Shown here: positions 1 to 8,861 of the stretch, piece by piece
How the letters are laid out: every line of letters starts with the position of its first letter
How positions within the stretch are numbered: the first letter of the stretch is position 1
Assembly (NCBI GenBank): GCA_964562015.1
Contig: CAZLRH010000029.1
Coordinates: 1-41,191, forward strand
DNA length: 41,191 nt
DNA from: CAZLRH01 sp964562015
GTDB taxonomy: Bacteria > Verrucomicrobiota > Verrucomicrobiia > Opitutales > JABDGR01
Direction of reading: 5' to 3'
Notes under the pieces: model-generated
The model's input: only the letters and a program-made list of their open reading frames with translations
Told to the model about the DNA's origin: nothing
The model's database searches: none
Program-made: the position numbers and the translations under genes

Positions 1-1
1 C

Positions 2-466
2 ATGAGTGCTTTTACCCTGAATGTGAATGGCAAAGACCGCACGGTGGACGTGGAGGCGGAGACGCCTTTGTTGTGGGTTTTGCGCGACAGCCTGGAACTG
101 GTCGGCACCAAATACGGCTGCGGCATCGGCCAGTGCGGCGCCTGCACCGTGCATGTGGACGGACAATCCCGGCGTTCCTGCGGCATCCAGGTTAACGAAG
201 TCGGCAAGGCGAAGATCACGACCATTGAAGGCTTGGCCAAGGACGGCAAACTGACGGCGTTGCAGCAGGCGTGGTGTGATTTGGATGTTGCTCAATGCGG
301 CTATTGCCAGGCCGGCCAGATCATGTGCGCCACGGCATTGCTCGCGGACAAACCCAAACCCACGGACGCCGACATCGACACCGCGATGGAACGCAACCTT
401 TGCCGCTGCGCCACCTACACCCGCATCCGCCAGGCGATTCACACCGCCGCCGGCAATGCAAAGTAA
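2..466 (+). CDS. iorA: (2Fe-2S)-binding small subunit of a molybdenum hydroxylase (IorA-like)
   Basis: This is the electron-transfer subunit of a xanthine-oxidase-family enzyme, passing electrons from the molybdenum site to an external acceptor through two [2Fe-2S] clusters. The 154-residue protein has the plant-ferredoxin cluster motif CGIGQCGAC near residue 40, with a further cysteine about 20 residues on. The second, helical cluster domain has CGYC near residue 99 and CRC in RNLCRCATYTRIR near residue 134. This is the normal length for the family. The ATG is the second base of the window, so upstream signals are not visible. The large subunit follows after 12 nt, so the two form a pair. 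The isoquinoline-oxidoreductase name follows the two-subunit architecture without an FAD subunit. The true substrate is unknown; aldehydes or N-heterocycles are possible. Confidence 0.9.
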   Translation: MSAFTLNVNGKDRTVDVEAETPLLWVLRDSLELVGTKYGCGIGQCGACTVHVDGQSRRSCGIQVNEVGKAKITTIEGLAKDGKLTALQQAWCDLDVAQCGYCQAGQIMCATALLADKPKPTDADIDTAMERNLCRCATYTRIRQAIHTAAGNAK

Positions 467-478
467 CCCGGTTATTTT

Positions 479-2674
479 ATGAGCACGCCACTGGAATCCC
501 CGCCCTTGGCGAACGCCTGGGACCGCCGCAGTTTTATTAAAATCACCGCATTGGCCGGCGGCGGGTTGTTGCTGGGGATCTCGTGGCGCCTCGACGCCGC
601 CGACGTTCCGGCCACCGGAGATTTTAGTCCGAATGCGTTTATTCGCATCATGCCGAATGGGTCGGTCTCGCTCATCGCGCCGAACTCGGAAATGGGCCAG
701 GGCGCGAAGACGGCGCTGCCCATGATTATCGCGGAGGAACTCGATGTGCCGTGGAAAAATGTGACGGTGTATCAGGCGGATTTGAACCCGATTTATGGAC
801 GGCAATCGGCGGTGGGCAGCCAGTCCACGCAGTCAAACTACACGCCGCTGCGCCAGGCGGGCGCCACCGGCCGCGCGTTGCTCGTGCAGGCGGCCGCGCA
901 GTCGTGGGGCGTCGCCGAAAGCGAGTGCACGACCGATCAGGGCGTGGTTTTGCATCAGGCCAGCAATCGCCGCGCGACGTATGGCGAACTCGCCAGCAAG
1001 GCCGCGACCTTGCCGCCGCCCGCCAACGTGCAGCTCAAGAATCCGGAAGATTTCAAGCTGCTCGGCACGCGGGTGCCCGGCGTGGACAACGAAAAAATCG
1101 TCACCGGCCAGCCGCTTTTCGGCATCGATGTGCAAAAGCCGGGTCTGCTCTATGCAGCGTATGTGAAGAGCCATGTTTTCGGCGCGTCGATTGGCGAAGC
1201 GGTCCTCGACGACGTGAAAAAGTTGCCGGGCGTTAAAGACGCCTTTGTGTTGCAGGGCGTGAATGGGCTCATTCCGGGCGTGGCCATCGTGGCGAATTCG
1301 ACGTGGAATGCCTTTAGCGCGAGCCAGAAACTGCGCGTGCAATGGGAGGAAAGCCTCGGCGCCAACCAGAGCAGCGACAGCTATGCCCAGCAGGCCGTGG
1401 AATTGAACAAGGGCGTCAACCTCGGCGATTTGCCCGCGGGCGGAAAAAACCTCGAGGCGGACTATCATTACCCTTATCTCGCGCACGCGACCATGGAGCC
1501 GCAAAATTGCACCGCGCTGTTCAAAGATGGCGTGATGGAAATGTGGTGCCCGTCACAGGTGCCCTCCGCGGGCCAGGGGCTGGTCGTGCGCGGCCTGGGG
1601 CTGCCGGCCAGCAATGTCATCGTGCACGTCACACGCGTGGGCGGTGGTTTTGGCCGGCGCGGTTCGAATGAATTTTCCCTCGAGGTCGCCGCTATCGCCC
1701 AAAAAATGGAGGGCACGCCGGTGAAGCTCACCTGGTCGCGCGAGCACGATATGGCGCACGACAATTACCGCACTGCGGGCTGGCACTTTTTCCGCGGGAG
1801 CGTGGACAACGCGGGCAAGCTGGCGGCGTGGCGCGACCACTTTGTCACCACCGGGCGCAACAACCAGGCGGGCACGGCGGCGGGCATGAATGCCGGCGAA
1901 TTTCCCGGCGGTTTTGTCGCCGATTTGAAATTTCAGCAGAGCGTGGTGAACACGAATGTGCCCACCGGCTATTGGCGCGCTCCCGGGGCGAACGGCAACA
2001 CTTGGGCCATCCAAAGTTTTATTGATGAACTGGCCCACGCGGCGGGACGCGATCCGCTCGAGTTTCGCCTGGATTTGCTGGCTGCGGCGCCGGCGGCAGC
2101 CGCGGCACCAGCAGGAGGCGGACGCGGTGGTCGCGGCGGTGCGGGCGGTGGCGCCAGCGGCCCGCGTTTGAGTGAAGTGCTGCGGCTGGCGGCGGACCGC
2201 GCGGGCTGGGGCAAGAAACTTCCGCGCGGCCAGGGCCAGGGCGTGGCGTTCAGCAATACCAACGGCGCGTTCGTCGCGGTCATTGCCGATGTCACCGTGA
2301 GCAAGGACGGCAAGGTGCACATTGACAAACTGACCGCCGCGGTGAACGCGGGCCTCATCGTCAACCTCAGTTCGGCGGAGAGCCAGGTGCAGGGCTCGTT
2401 GATTGACGGCATTGGGGCAGCCATGTTGCTCAAAATCACCATCGACAAAGGCCAGGTGCAGCAGGCGAATTTCGACGATTACCCGCTGTTGCGCATGCCC
2501 GACGCCCCCACGGTGGTGGACGTGCATTTTGTCAAATCCGTGTTGCCGCCGACGGGCCTCGGCGAGCCCGCGCTGCCGCCGGCATCGGCGGCGGTGTGCA
2601 ACGCCATTTTTGCCGCCACCGGCAAACGCATTCGCACGCTGCCATTTGCGAATGAGGATTTGAAGTGGTCGTAG
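479..2674 (+). CDS. iorB: Molybdopterin-binding large subunit of a molybdenum hydroxylase (IorB-like)
   Basis: This is the catalytic subunit carrying the molybdenum-pterin cofactor, partner of the preceding small subunit. The 731-residue protein starts with a twin-arginine-like segment (WDRRSFIKITALAGGGLLLG, residues about 17-36), so the folded heterodimer is probably exported by Tat. It has family motifs such as GQGAKTALPM near residue 75, GGGFGRRG near residue 390 and a C-terminal GLGEPALPPASAAV, whose Glu matches the catalytic base of the xanthine-oxidase family. One oddity is an Ala/Gly-rich low-complexity linker at about residues 535-562 inside the C-terminal half. Co-location with a MocA-type protein fits a cytosine-dinucleotide cofactor. 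The physiological substrate cannot be read from the sequence. Confidence 0.9.
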   Translation: MSTPLESPPLANAWDRRSFIKITALAGGGLLLGISWRLDAADVPATGDFSPNAFIRIMPNGSVSLIAPNSEMGQGAKTALPMIIAEELDVPWKNVTVYQADLNPIYGRQSAVGSQSTQSNYTPLRQAGATGRALLVQAAAQSWGVAESECTTDQGVVLHQASNRRATYGELASKAATLPPPANVQLKNPEDFKLLGTRVPGVDNEKIVTGQPLFGIDVQKPGLLYAAYVKSHVFGASIGEAVLDDVKKLPGVKDAFVLQGVNGLIPGVAIVANSTWNAFSASQKLRVQWEESLGANQSSDSYAQQAVELNKGVNLGDLPAGGKNLEADYHYPYLAHATMEPQNCTALFKDGVMEMWCPSQVPSAGQGLVVRGLGLPASNVIVHVTRVGGGFGRRGSNEFSLEVAAIAQKMEGTPVKLTWSREHDMAHDNYRTAGWHFFRGSVDNAGKLAAWRDHFVTTGRNNQAGTAAGMNAGEFPGGFVADLKFQQSVVNTNVPTGYWRAPGANGNTWAIQSFIDELAHAAGRDPLEFRLDLLAAAPAAAAAPAGGGRGGRGGAGGGASGPRLSEVLRLAADRAGWGKKLPRGQGQGVAFSNTNGAFVAVIADVTVSKDGKVHIDKLTAAVNAGLIVNLSSAESQVQGSLIDGIGAAMLLKITIDKGQVQQANFDDYPLLRMPDAPTVVDVHFVKSVLPPTGLGEPALPPASAAVCNAIFAATGKRIRTLPFANEDLKWS

Positions 2675-2813
2675 GCTGAGTTCGCTGGATGCCTTAAAGG
2701 TTGGAAGGTTCGATTGTTCAGCGAGAATTGGTGCTCCGCGACCGGTTAATTTTCTTGGCTCGATATCATTCGTCTGACTTCGGCATTCTACCTTCTAAAT
2801 TCTGCCTTTCTCC

Positions 2814-3410
2814 GTGTCCACCGCCCTGATTCTCCTCGCCGCCGGTGGTTCGCGTCGGCTGGGGCGGCCCAAGCAATTGCTCGACTATCGAGGCCGGCCG
2901 CTCCTGCGTCACGCCGCCGAGACCGCCCTCGCCTCGCGCTGCCGCCCTGTGGTCGTGGTGCTCGGGGCGGAGGCTGAGGCGTGTGCGAAAGTTTTGGCGG
3001 GATTGACTGTCACCACGGTGGTAAATTCGGACTGGGCGTCTGGACTTTCCTCGTCCATCCGCTGCGGCCTGGAGGCGTTGGAGCAAAATCCCCCGGACGT
3101 TTCTGCGGCCATTCTCTGCGTTGGCGATCAGCCGCATCTGACACCGCAGTTGCTCGATTTACTCCTTGAGCAGCACGAGGCCAGCGGCAAGAAAATCGTG
3201 GCCGCCCAGTATGCCGGGGTCCCCGGGCCGCCGGCGCTTTTTGACACCAGCCTTTTTCCGCAGCTTAAGACCCTCACCGGTGATGAAGGCGCGCGCCGCG
3301 TGCTCCTGGCCCACCCCGCCGAAGTGCTGCTCGTGCCCTTTCCCGACGGCGCGGTGGACGTGGACACACCCTCGGATTACGACGCGCTCAAGCCGCGTCC
3401 ACGCAGTTGA
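2814..3410 (+). CDS. mocA: MocA-type molybdopterin cytidylyltransferase (NTP transferase family)
   Basis: This protein probably transfers CMP from CTP to the molybdenum cofactor, making the MCD form used by xanthine-oxidase-family enzymes such as the IorAB pair just upstream. The 198-residue protein opens with LLAAGGSRRLGRPKQLL, the nucleotide-binding loop of the MobA/MocA family with the PKQLL variant typical of MocA. It also has a CVGDQPHLT segment (about residue 103), the usual metal-binding Asp region, and ends with VDVDTPSDYD. The start used is GTG; there is no ATG or clear ribosome-binding site nearby. It overlaps the long-start version of moaA by 4 nt. A GTP-using MobA is the alternative, less likely given the PKQLL loop and the neighbouring enzyme. 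Confidence 0.82.
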   Translation: MSTALILLAAGGSRRLGRPKQLLDYRGRPLLRHAAETALASRCRPVVVVLGAEAEACAKVLAGLTVTTVVNSDWASGLSSSIRCGLEALEQNPPDVSAAILCVGDQPHLTPQLLDLLLEQHEASGKKIVAAQYAGVPGPPALFDTSLFPQLKTLTGDEGARRVLLAHPAEVLLVPFPDGAVDVDTPSDYDALKPRPRS

Positions 3411-3475
3411 ATTTCCCTCACCGCCGGGCCCGCAAAAAGCTTGTGCCGGTTGGAAAAATCGCTTCATTGATTACC

Positions 3476-4471
3476 ATGCCTGTTTCGCCGCTTGTGGCCC
3501 CGGACGGTCGAGTCGTGGATTACCTGCGCTTGTCCATCACCGACCGTTGCAACGAGCGCTGTCTTTACTGCATGCCCGAGGGGTACAAGGGCTGGCAGAC
3601 GCGCGCGGACACGTTGACGGATGATGAAATTGTACGCGTGTGCACGGTCGCCACAAACCTCGGCTTTAAGAAATTTCGCGTGACCGGAGGCGAGCCCCTC
3701 GTGCGCAAGGACGTGGTGAATTTGATCGGGCGCATTTGGGATCTGCCGGGCGTGGACACGCTCGGCCTTTCCACCAACGGCATCATGCTGGAAAAGCTGG
3801 CCGCGCCGTTGCGCGAGGCCGGGCTGTGCGGCGTCAATGTGAGCCTCGACGCCCTGGACCCCGCGATTTACGGGCGCGTGACGGGCGGCGATGTGCGCCG
3901 GGTGCTGGCGGGCATCGACGCCGCCTGCGCCGCGGGTTTCGACCGCATCAAGCTGAACTGCGTGCTCATGCGCGGGGTCAACGAACAGGAAATCTGGCCG
4001 CTCGTCGAATTCGCCGCGGCCCGAAATTGCCCGATGCGTTTTATTGAACTCATGCCGTTGACGCGCCGGGACGTGCTCGATGAAAGCAACTTTTTCCCGG
4101 TGGCCGAAATGCTCGCGATTTTGCGCGCGCATGACGAACTCGTGCCCGTCAACAAGGAGGAGGAAGCCATCGGCAGCGGGCCGGCGCGCTATTACCGACT
4201 GCGTCGCACGGGCGCGCTCGTGGGCGTCATTGGCGCGATGACGGACTCATGCTTCTGTGAACGGTGCAATAAGATGCGCGTGACGGCGGACGGCCGCCTA
4301 CGCCCCTGCCTCGGCGACGCCCTGGAATTTGACCTGATGCCCGTCCTGCGCGGTGGCACCGATGACGACGTGACGGAGGTTTTCCGCTCGGCCCTGGCCC
4401 GCAAGCCGACAGCCCATGGCTTTCGTGACGTGTACCAACCTGCCCGCCCGATGACTGCCATCGGAGGATAA
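3476..4471 (+). CDS. moaA: GTP 3',8-cyclase MoaA (radical SAM)
   Basis: This enzyme catalyses the first step of molybdenum cofactor synthesis, radical SAM conversion of GTP to 3',8-cyclo-7,8-dihydro-GTP, together with MoaC further along the operon. The 331-residue protein has the N-terminal 4Fe-4S/SAM motif CNERCLYC and the second cluster in CFCERCNKMR, with a third Cys in LRPCLG. It ends in Gly-Gly, as needed by MoaA. The frame is open upstream to a TTG at 3407, but the ATG at 3476 gives a standard N-terminus (MPVSPLVAPDGR), so I use it. It lies 65 nt after mocA and 37 nt before moaD, in one cofactor operon. Confidence 0.95.
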   Translation: MPVSPLVAPDGRVVDYLRLSITDRCNERCLYCMPEGYKGWQTRADTLTDDEIVRVCTVATNLGFKKFRVTGGEPLVRKDVVNLIGRIWDLPGVDTLGLSTNGIMLEKLAAPLREAGLCGVNVSLDALDPAIYGRVTGGDVRRVLAGIDAACAAGFDRIKLNCVLMRGVNEQEIWPLVEFAAARNCPMRFIELMPLTRRDVLDESNFFPVAEMLAILRAHDELVPVNKEEEAIGSGPARYYRLRRTGALVGVIGAMTDSCFCERCNKMRVTADGRLRPCLGDALEFDLMPVLRGGTDDDVTEVFRSALARKPTAHGFRDVYQPARPMTAIGG

Positions 4472-4508
4472 TCCCGACTTTCCAACCGTCCTTGCGCGGC
4501 CCGGCCCC

Positions 4509-4748
4509 ATGAAAATTCTTTATTTTGCGCACGTCGCGCAGGCGGTCGGTCGGCGGGAGGACAATCTCGACGTGTCCGCGCCCGTGACGGCCGAGGCGCT
4601 GTGGGACCGGCTGCTGGTGCTGCGGCCCGCGCTGGCGCCCTACCGGGCCAGCATTTACCTCGCCCGCAATCGCGCCTATGCGACCGGGGACGACCAGTTT
4701 TTGAACGACGACGAAGTGGCCTTGCTCCCGCCGGTTTCCGGCGGTTAA
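4509..4748 (+). CDS. moaD: Molybdopterin synthase small subunit MoaD (sulfur carrier)
   Basis: This small ubiquitin-like sulfur carrier donates sulfur, as a C-terminal thiocarboxylate, to cyclic pyranopterin within molybdopterin synthase. The 79-residue protein has the expected length and ends with PPVSGG; the terminal Gly-Gly is the activated site. Its large-subunit partner moaE starts 9 nt downstream. No MoeB-type adenylating enzyme lies in the window, so MoaD activation must be supplied from elsewhere. Confidence 0.93.
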   Translation: MKILYFAHVAQAVGRREDNLDVSAPVTAEALWDRLLVLRPALAPYRASIYLARNRAYATGDDQFLNDDEVALLPPVSGG

Positions 4749-4757
4749 GCTGTTATC

Positions 4758-5150
4758 ATGTGGGTAGAAATCCTTTTTTTTGACAAACCGTTGCCACCGC
4801 CTCCGCCCGCCCCGGCGCAGGTGCTTGGGCTGGCGGGCGCGTGGGCGGAGTTTCACGGCTGCGTGCGCGCGACCGAGGCGGGCCAAAACATTTCCGCCCT
4901 GCGGTACGAGATTTATGAGTCGATGGCGCTGGTGCGGGTGTCCGCGCACCTGGAGGCCCTCGCCCGCCAGCACGGCCTGCTGGCCGCGCGTTTCTGGCAC
5001 CGTCATGGAGTCGTGCCGATTGGCGAGGCGGCCGTGTATCTGGCCGTCGCGGCGCCGCACCGCGGCCCGGCGCTCAAAGCCCTCGGTGAATTGATCGACC
5101 TGCTGAAGGCCGATGTGCCCATCTGGAAAGTGGAAGCCATCCCGGCCTAA
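4758..5150 (+). CDS. moaE: Molybdopterin synthase catalytic subunit MoaE
   Basis: This is the large subunit of molybdopterin synthase. It binds cyclic pyranopterin monophosphate and receives two sulfurs from MoaD to build the dithiolene. The 130-residue protein has the family pattern: an early F/W-rich strand, EFHGCVRATEAGQNISALRYEIYESMA (residues 31-57, the GxVR region), a central RHGVVPIGEAAVYLAVAAPHR region, and a final LLKADVPIWKVE with the conserved Lys near the C-terminus (K117/K123 area). It is close to the usual size of about 140. It follows moaD by 9 nt and precedes moeA by 14 nt, so co-translation is likely. Confidence 0.93.
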   Translation: MWVEILFFDKPLPPPPPAPAQVLGLAGAWAEFHGCVRATEAGQNISALRYEIYESMALVRVSAHLEALARQHGLLAARFWHRHGVVPIGEAAVYLAVAAPHRGPALKALGELIDLLKADVPIWKVEAIPA

Positions 5151-5164
5151 ACGGGAGCAACGCC

Positions 5165-6400
5165 ATGCCGGACCCTACTTCCCCACGCGACACTGAGGTC
5201 GCCGATGTGTGGCGTTTGTTCGACGAACGCCTGGTCGCGCTGGAGGCGGAGCCCACGTCGCTGGCCGAGGCGCTGGGACGGACGTTGCGCGAGGCCGTGC
5301 GCGCCGATGCCGATCTGCCGGCCTTTGACCGCTCCGCGATGGATGGCTATGCGTTTTTTCCCGCGCACGGGCCGGCCAACTATCATCTCATCGGCACCAT
5401 TAAAGCGGGCGAAACCGCCGAACGCGTGCCCGCCGCGGATGAAGCCTACCGCATCTTCACCGGGGCGGCGCTGCCCGCGCCGGACATGTCCGTGCTGATG
5501 CAGGAAGAAGCGCGCGTGGAAGGCCATTTGTTGATGGTGCACCGCCATGTCGAGCGCGGAGAGTACGTGCGCGCCCGCGGCAGCGATGCCCGCGCCGGAG
5601 TGGTGTTGCTGCCTTCCGGCACCCGCCTGGGCCCGGCGGAAATTGCCTTGGCCGCGTCGGTGGGCGTGACGAAACCGCTGACCACCCGCCGTCCGCGCAT
5701 CGCCCATGCTACCACCGGCGACGAATTGGTGCCGCCGGAAGCCGTCCCGCGTGCGGGGCAAATTCGCAACAGCAATCAGTTTTTAATATCCGCGCTCCTC
5801 CAGGAAAGCGGCGTCCCGGCCAACCACCTGCACCACGAACACTGGAGCGACGACCGGAACCACGCGACCCAGCGATTGGCCGGCGCCGAGTTTGCGCAGG
5901 CCGACGTGATTTTGCTTTCCGGAGGTTCGAGCGTCGGCGAACATGACTATGCGGCGCCGCTGCTCGAGGCCGCGGGATTCACCCTCCATGTGCGCACGGT
6001 CAACAGCCGGCCCGGCCGGCCGTTGTTGTTCGGCACCCGGGGCCGGCAACTGGCCTTTGGACTGCCCGGCAATCCGCTATCCCATTTTGTTTGTTTTCAT
6101 CTTTTTGTACGAATGGCCCTGGCGCACCTGGCCGGGCGGAAACCTGCGGGCTGGCGGCAGGCCGTTCTGGCGGAGCCGGTGACCGAGGCGTTAAATCGTC
6201 GCCCGACTTTCTGGCCGGCGCGGCTGGACTGGGAAGACCCCGGCGAATTGCGCGTGCGTTCCCTGCCCTGGAACAATTCGGGTCACCTCGGGGCGCTGGC
6301 GGGCGTGCAGGCGCTTTTTCGCGTGCCCGCGGGCACTCAGGAGTTGCCCGCCGGTGCGCTCATGGATACGCTGCTGGTGGGCCCTGAATTTTCCGCATGA
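5165..6400 (+). CDS. moeA: Molybdopterin molybdenumtransferase MoeA
   Basis: MoeA inserts molybdenum into adenylylated molybdopterin, the product of MogA-type proteins. The 411-residue protein has normal length. It shows LPAFDRSAMDGYAF near residues 56-69, the strongly conserved MoeA signature, then the GTIKAGETAE strand and the C-terminal MogA-like domain with LLSGGSSVGEHDY (about residue 247) and LPGNPLSHFVCF. A GGGAG-like purine run sits a few bases before the ATG. The end overlaps the moaC start by 4 nt, which suggests translational coupling. The substrate-supplying mogA/moaB gene is two genes downstream. Confidence 0.95.
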   Translation: MPDPTSPRDTEVADVWRLFDERLVALEAEPTSLAEALGRTLREAVRADADLPAFDRSAMDGYAFFPAHGPANYHLIGTIKAGETAERVPAADEAYRIFTGAALPAPDMSVLMQEEARVEGHLLMVHRHVERGEYVRARGSDARAGVVLLPSGTRLGPAEIALAASVGVTKPLTTRRPRIAHATTGDELVPPEAVPRAGQIRNSNQFLISALLQESGVPANHLHHEHWSDDRNHATQRLAGAEFAQADVILLSGGSSVGEHDYAAPLLEAAGFTLHVRTVNSRPGRPLLFGTRGRQLAFGLPGNPLSHFVCFHLFVRMALAHLAGRKPAGWRQAVLAEPVTEALNRRPTFWPARLDWEDPGELRVRSLPWNNSGHLGALAGVQALFRVPAGTQELPAGALMDTLLVGPEFSA

Positions 6401-6849
6401 GCAAACCCGCCTTCAGCCATCTCGACGCCCGCGGCCGCGCCCGCATGGTGGATGTCTCACCCAAGCCCGTGCAATCACGCCGCGCGGTGGCGGAGGCGGT
6501 TTTACGCTGCGCTCCCGCGACGCTGAAAAAACTGCGGCGGGAGGCCCTGCCAAAAGGGGACGCGCTGGCCGTTGCGCGCATCGCCGGCATTCAGGCGGCG
6601 AAACGCACGAGCGAGCTTATCCCGCTGTGTCATCCCCTGCCGTTGCAGCATGCGGGCATTGAGCTGGACGTGCGCCGGGACCGCATCGTCATCCGGGCCG
6701 AAGCTGCGACGGATGCGCGCACGGGAGTCGAGATGGAGGCGTTGACGGCGGCGAGCGTGGCGGCCCTGGCACTTTACGACATGCTCAAGAGCGTGGACAA
6801 AAAGATGGTGATCGAGCGCGTGCGCCTGTTGTCCAAGACCAAACATTAA
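6397..6849 (+). CDS. moaC: Cyclic pyranopterin monophosphate synthase MoaC
   Basis: MoaC converts the MoaA product to cyclic pyranopterin monophosphate. The 150-residue protein has the family hallmarks: FSHLDARGRARMVDVSPKP at the N-terminus, AAKRTSELIPLCHPLPL around residues 67-83 with the catalytic His-Pro region, and GVEMEALTAASVAALALYDM followed by a DKKMVIERVRLLSKT C-terminus. It overlaps moeA by 4 nt (ATGA) and the next gene begins 7 nt later, so it is embedded in the operon. Confidence 0.95.
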   Translation: MSKPAFSHLDARGRARMVDVSPKPVQSRRAVAEAVLRCAPATLKKLRREALPKGDALAVARIAGIQAAKRTSELIPLCHPLPLQHAGIELDVRRDRIVIRAEAATDARTGVEMEALTAASVAALALYDMLKSVDKKMVIERVRLLSKTKH

Positions 6850-6856
6850 TTTTGCC

Positions 6857-7351
6857 GTGACTGATTTTTCCTCCAAGCCTGCCAAAATCGGCCGCGTCAC
6901 GGCGAGTGACCGCGCCACGGCAGGCGTGTATGAGGACTTGAGCGGCCCGGCCATCGAGCAGGCGCTGGCGAATGTTTTCGGGCCCGCGACGGAATTTGTG
7001 CGCGTGCTGATTCCCGATGAGCGCGAGCAAATCGCCGCCGCGCTGCGCCGCCTGTGCGATAACGAAGCCTGCGACCTCGTCGTCACCACCGGAGGCACCG
7101 GCCCGGCCAAGCGCGACGTGACGCCCGAGGCCACGCGGGAGGTTTTGGATAAAGAAATGCCCGGCTTTGGGGAAATCATGCGCGCGCGCTCGTTCGACAT
7201 TGCGCCCACGAGCATTTTGTCGCGGGCCACGGCGGGTTTGCGCCAGCGCTCGCTCATTCTGAATTTGCCCGGCAGCCCGAAGGCCGTGCGCGAATGTCTC
7301 GCCATTCTCGGGCCGGCGTTGCTTGAATGCGTGAAGCATCTGCGCGAATAG
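6857..7351 (+). CDS. mogA: Molybdopterin adenylyltransferase (MogA/MoaB family)
   Basis: This protein adenylylates molybdopterin so that MoeA can exchange AMP for molybdate. The 164-residue protein has the MPT-binding domain signature CDLVVTTGGTGPAKRDVTPEAT near residues 74-95 and the later LNLPGSPKAVRE substrate-binding segment. The start used is GTG at 6857, which gives the family-like N-terminus KIGRVTASDRATAGVYED. MogA and MoaB are close paralogues. Here it is the only such protein in the operon and partners a single MoeA, so a MogA role is the simplest reading. Confidence 0.9.
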   Translation: MTDFSSKPAKIGRVTASDRATAGVYEDLSGPAIEQALANVFGPATEFVRVLIPDEREQIAAALRRLCDNEACDLVVTTGGTGPAKRDVTPEATREVLDKEMPGFGEIMRARSFDIAPTSILSRATAGLRQRSLILNLPGSPKAVRECLAILGPALLECVKHLRE

Positions 7352-7367
7352 CGCGCCGATTCACCCC

Positions 7368-8162
7368 ATGAAAAAGTTATTTGCCGCCCTCGCGGTATTC
7401 TCCGCCATGAGCATGGCCGCAACTGTGCGTGGTGAAGAAGTCCTCGTCTTCGCCGCCGCCAGCCTGAAAGACGCCCTGGCCGAACTTGCGCCGCTATGCG
7501 TGAACGCCACGAACATCACGCTGGTGCCCAGTCTCGCCGCCTCCGGTATTCTGGCCCAACAGATTCGGGCGGGCGCGCCGGGCGATTTGTTTATTTCGGC
7601 CGATGAGGCGACCATGGATGATTTGGAAAAGGCGGGCCTGCTGCAAGCCGGCACGCGCGCGGATTTGCTGAGCAATTCCCTTGTTTTCGTGGTGCCGTCG
7701 AACAGCACCTTGAAAGTGAATTCCGCCCAAGGCTTGCTTGACGCTGGCATCAAGCGCATCGGCATCGGCGAGCCCAACACCGTGCCCGCGGGGCATTATG
7801 CGATCGAATTTCTCACCAGCCAAAAAGTCATCGATTCCGTGCGCGCCAAACTCGTGCCGCTGGAAAATGTCCGCGCCGTGCTGTCCGCGGTGGAATCGGG
7901 CAATCTGGATTTGGGCATCGTTTACCGCAGTGACGCCCAGGCGTCCTCCAAGAGCAAGGTGGCCTGGACAGTGCCTGTGGAGGTCGGCCCAAAAATTGTT
8001 TACCCGCTCGCGGTGGTTAAAAACACCAAGAATGCAGTGAATGCCGCAAAGGTTCGTGCCTTTCTTTTGAGCCCAGCGGCGCAAAAGATCTTGCTCAAAT
8101 GGGGCTTCGCGCCGCCGTTCGCCCCCGTGGCGCCGCCGCCCGCGTCGCGCGCTGCGCCATGA
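7368..8162 (+). CDS. modA: Molybdate ABC transporter, periplasmic binding protein ModA
   Basis: ModA captures molybdate (and tungstate) in the periplasm and delivers it to ModB. The 264-residue protein begins with a Sec signal peptide (MKKLFAALAVFSAMSMAA), followed by the mature start VLVFAAASLKDAL, the classic ModA anion-binding Ser region. It also has PGDLFISADEATMDDLEKAG and VDSxRAKL-type family segments. It follows the cofactor genes by 16 nt, and its stop overlaps the modB start (ATGA). The context is molybdate uptake feeding the upstream synthesis genes. Confidence 0.94.
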   Translation: MKKLFAALAVFSAMSMAATVRGEEVLVFAAASLKDALAELAPLCVNATNITLVPSLAASGILAQQIRAGAPGDLFISADEATMDDLEKAGLLQAGTRADLLSNSLVFVVPSNSTLKVNSAQGLLDAGIKRIGIGEPNTVPAGHYAIEFLTSQKVIDSVRAKLVPLENVRAVLSAVESGNLDLGIVYRSDAQASSKSKVAWTVPVEVGPKIVYPLAVVKNTKNAVNAAKVRAFLLSPAAQKILLKWGFAPPFAPVAPPPASRAAP

Positions 8163-8842
8163 ATGGAGCCCTCATCGCTTTCACGGTCGCCGTGGCGGCG
8201 CTGGCGGTCGCCGTAGACTTGCCTGTGGCCCTGGCGCTCGCCTGGCTGCTCGCCCGCCGCCGCTGGCCCGGCAAGGCGCTCGTAGAAACGCTGGTGACCG
8301 TACCCTTGGTGCTCCCCCCGGTCGCCACCGGCTTATTGCTCCTGTTGCTGCTGGGCCGCCACGGCTGGATTGGTTCGCTGCTCGAGGAACGGCTGGGCGT
8401 GCAAGTCGTTTTCACCTGGAAGGCCGTGGTGGCGGCGATGGCGGTGATGGCATTTCCGCTTGTCGTGCGGGCCGCGCGGGTCGGGTTTGAATCGGTGGAT
8501 GCGACGCTGGAGGATGCCGCGCGCTCGGCGGGGGCGAATCCCTGGCAGGTTTTTTTCCGCGTCACGCTGCCGCTGGCGCGCCGGGGCGTGCTGGCCGGAG
8601 TAGTGATGGGCTTTGCGCGGGCGCTGGGGGAATTCGGCGCGACGATGGTGGTGGCCGGCAACATTCCCGGGCGCACCACCACCCTGCCGCTGGCGATTTA
8701 CAGCGATGTGCTGTTGGGCGACAATGAGGCCGCGATGGAATTAATCGCGGTGTCGCTGGTGATCGCGCTTTTGGCGGTGGCGCTCGGCGAGCGCCTGGCC
8801 CGGCCGCTGCCGGGCGCGCCGACGAACCGCGAGGACAAGTAA
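8159..8842 (+). CDS. modB: Molybdate ABC transporter permease ModB
   Basis: ModB is the membrane channel of the molybdate importer. The 227-residue protein has about five hydrophobic segments and the cytoplasmic EAA loop (EDAARSAGANPWQVFFRVTL, about residues 119-138), which docks the ATPase. The frame is open further upstream to 8099, but that start would lie inside modA and give an Arg/Ala-rich leader. The ATG at 8159 overlaps the modA stop by 4 nt, gives a proper first helix and is used here. No ModC ATPase gene follows; the next gene is yjbQ. Confidence 0.93.
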   Translation: MNGALIAFTVAVAALAVAVDLPVALALAWLLARRRWPGKALVETLVTVPLVLPPVATGLLLLLLLGRHGWIGSLLEERLGVQVVFTWKAVVAAMAVMAFPLVVRAARVGFESVDATLEDAARSAGANPWQVFFRVTLPLARRGVLAGVVMGFARALGEFGATMVVAGNIPGRTTTLPLAIYSDVLLGDNEAAMELIAVSLVIALLAVALGERLARPLPGAPTNREDK

Positions 8843-8861
8843 AATTCATTATCTCCACCGC

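Noticed and set aside
2675..2813. A Moco riboswitch between iorB and mocA
   Set aside because: The 139-nt gap shows no recognisable conserved stem pattern of the Moco RNA motif.
3407..3475. A longer MoaA start at TTG 3407
   Set aside because: The extra 23 residues are basic and unlike MoaA; the ATG at 3476 gives the usual N-terminus.
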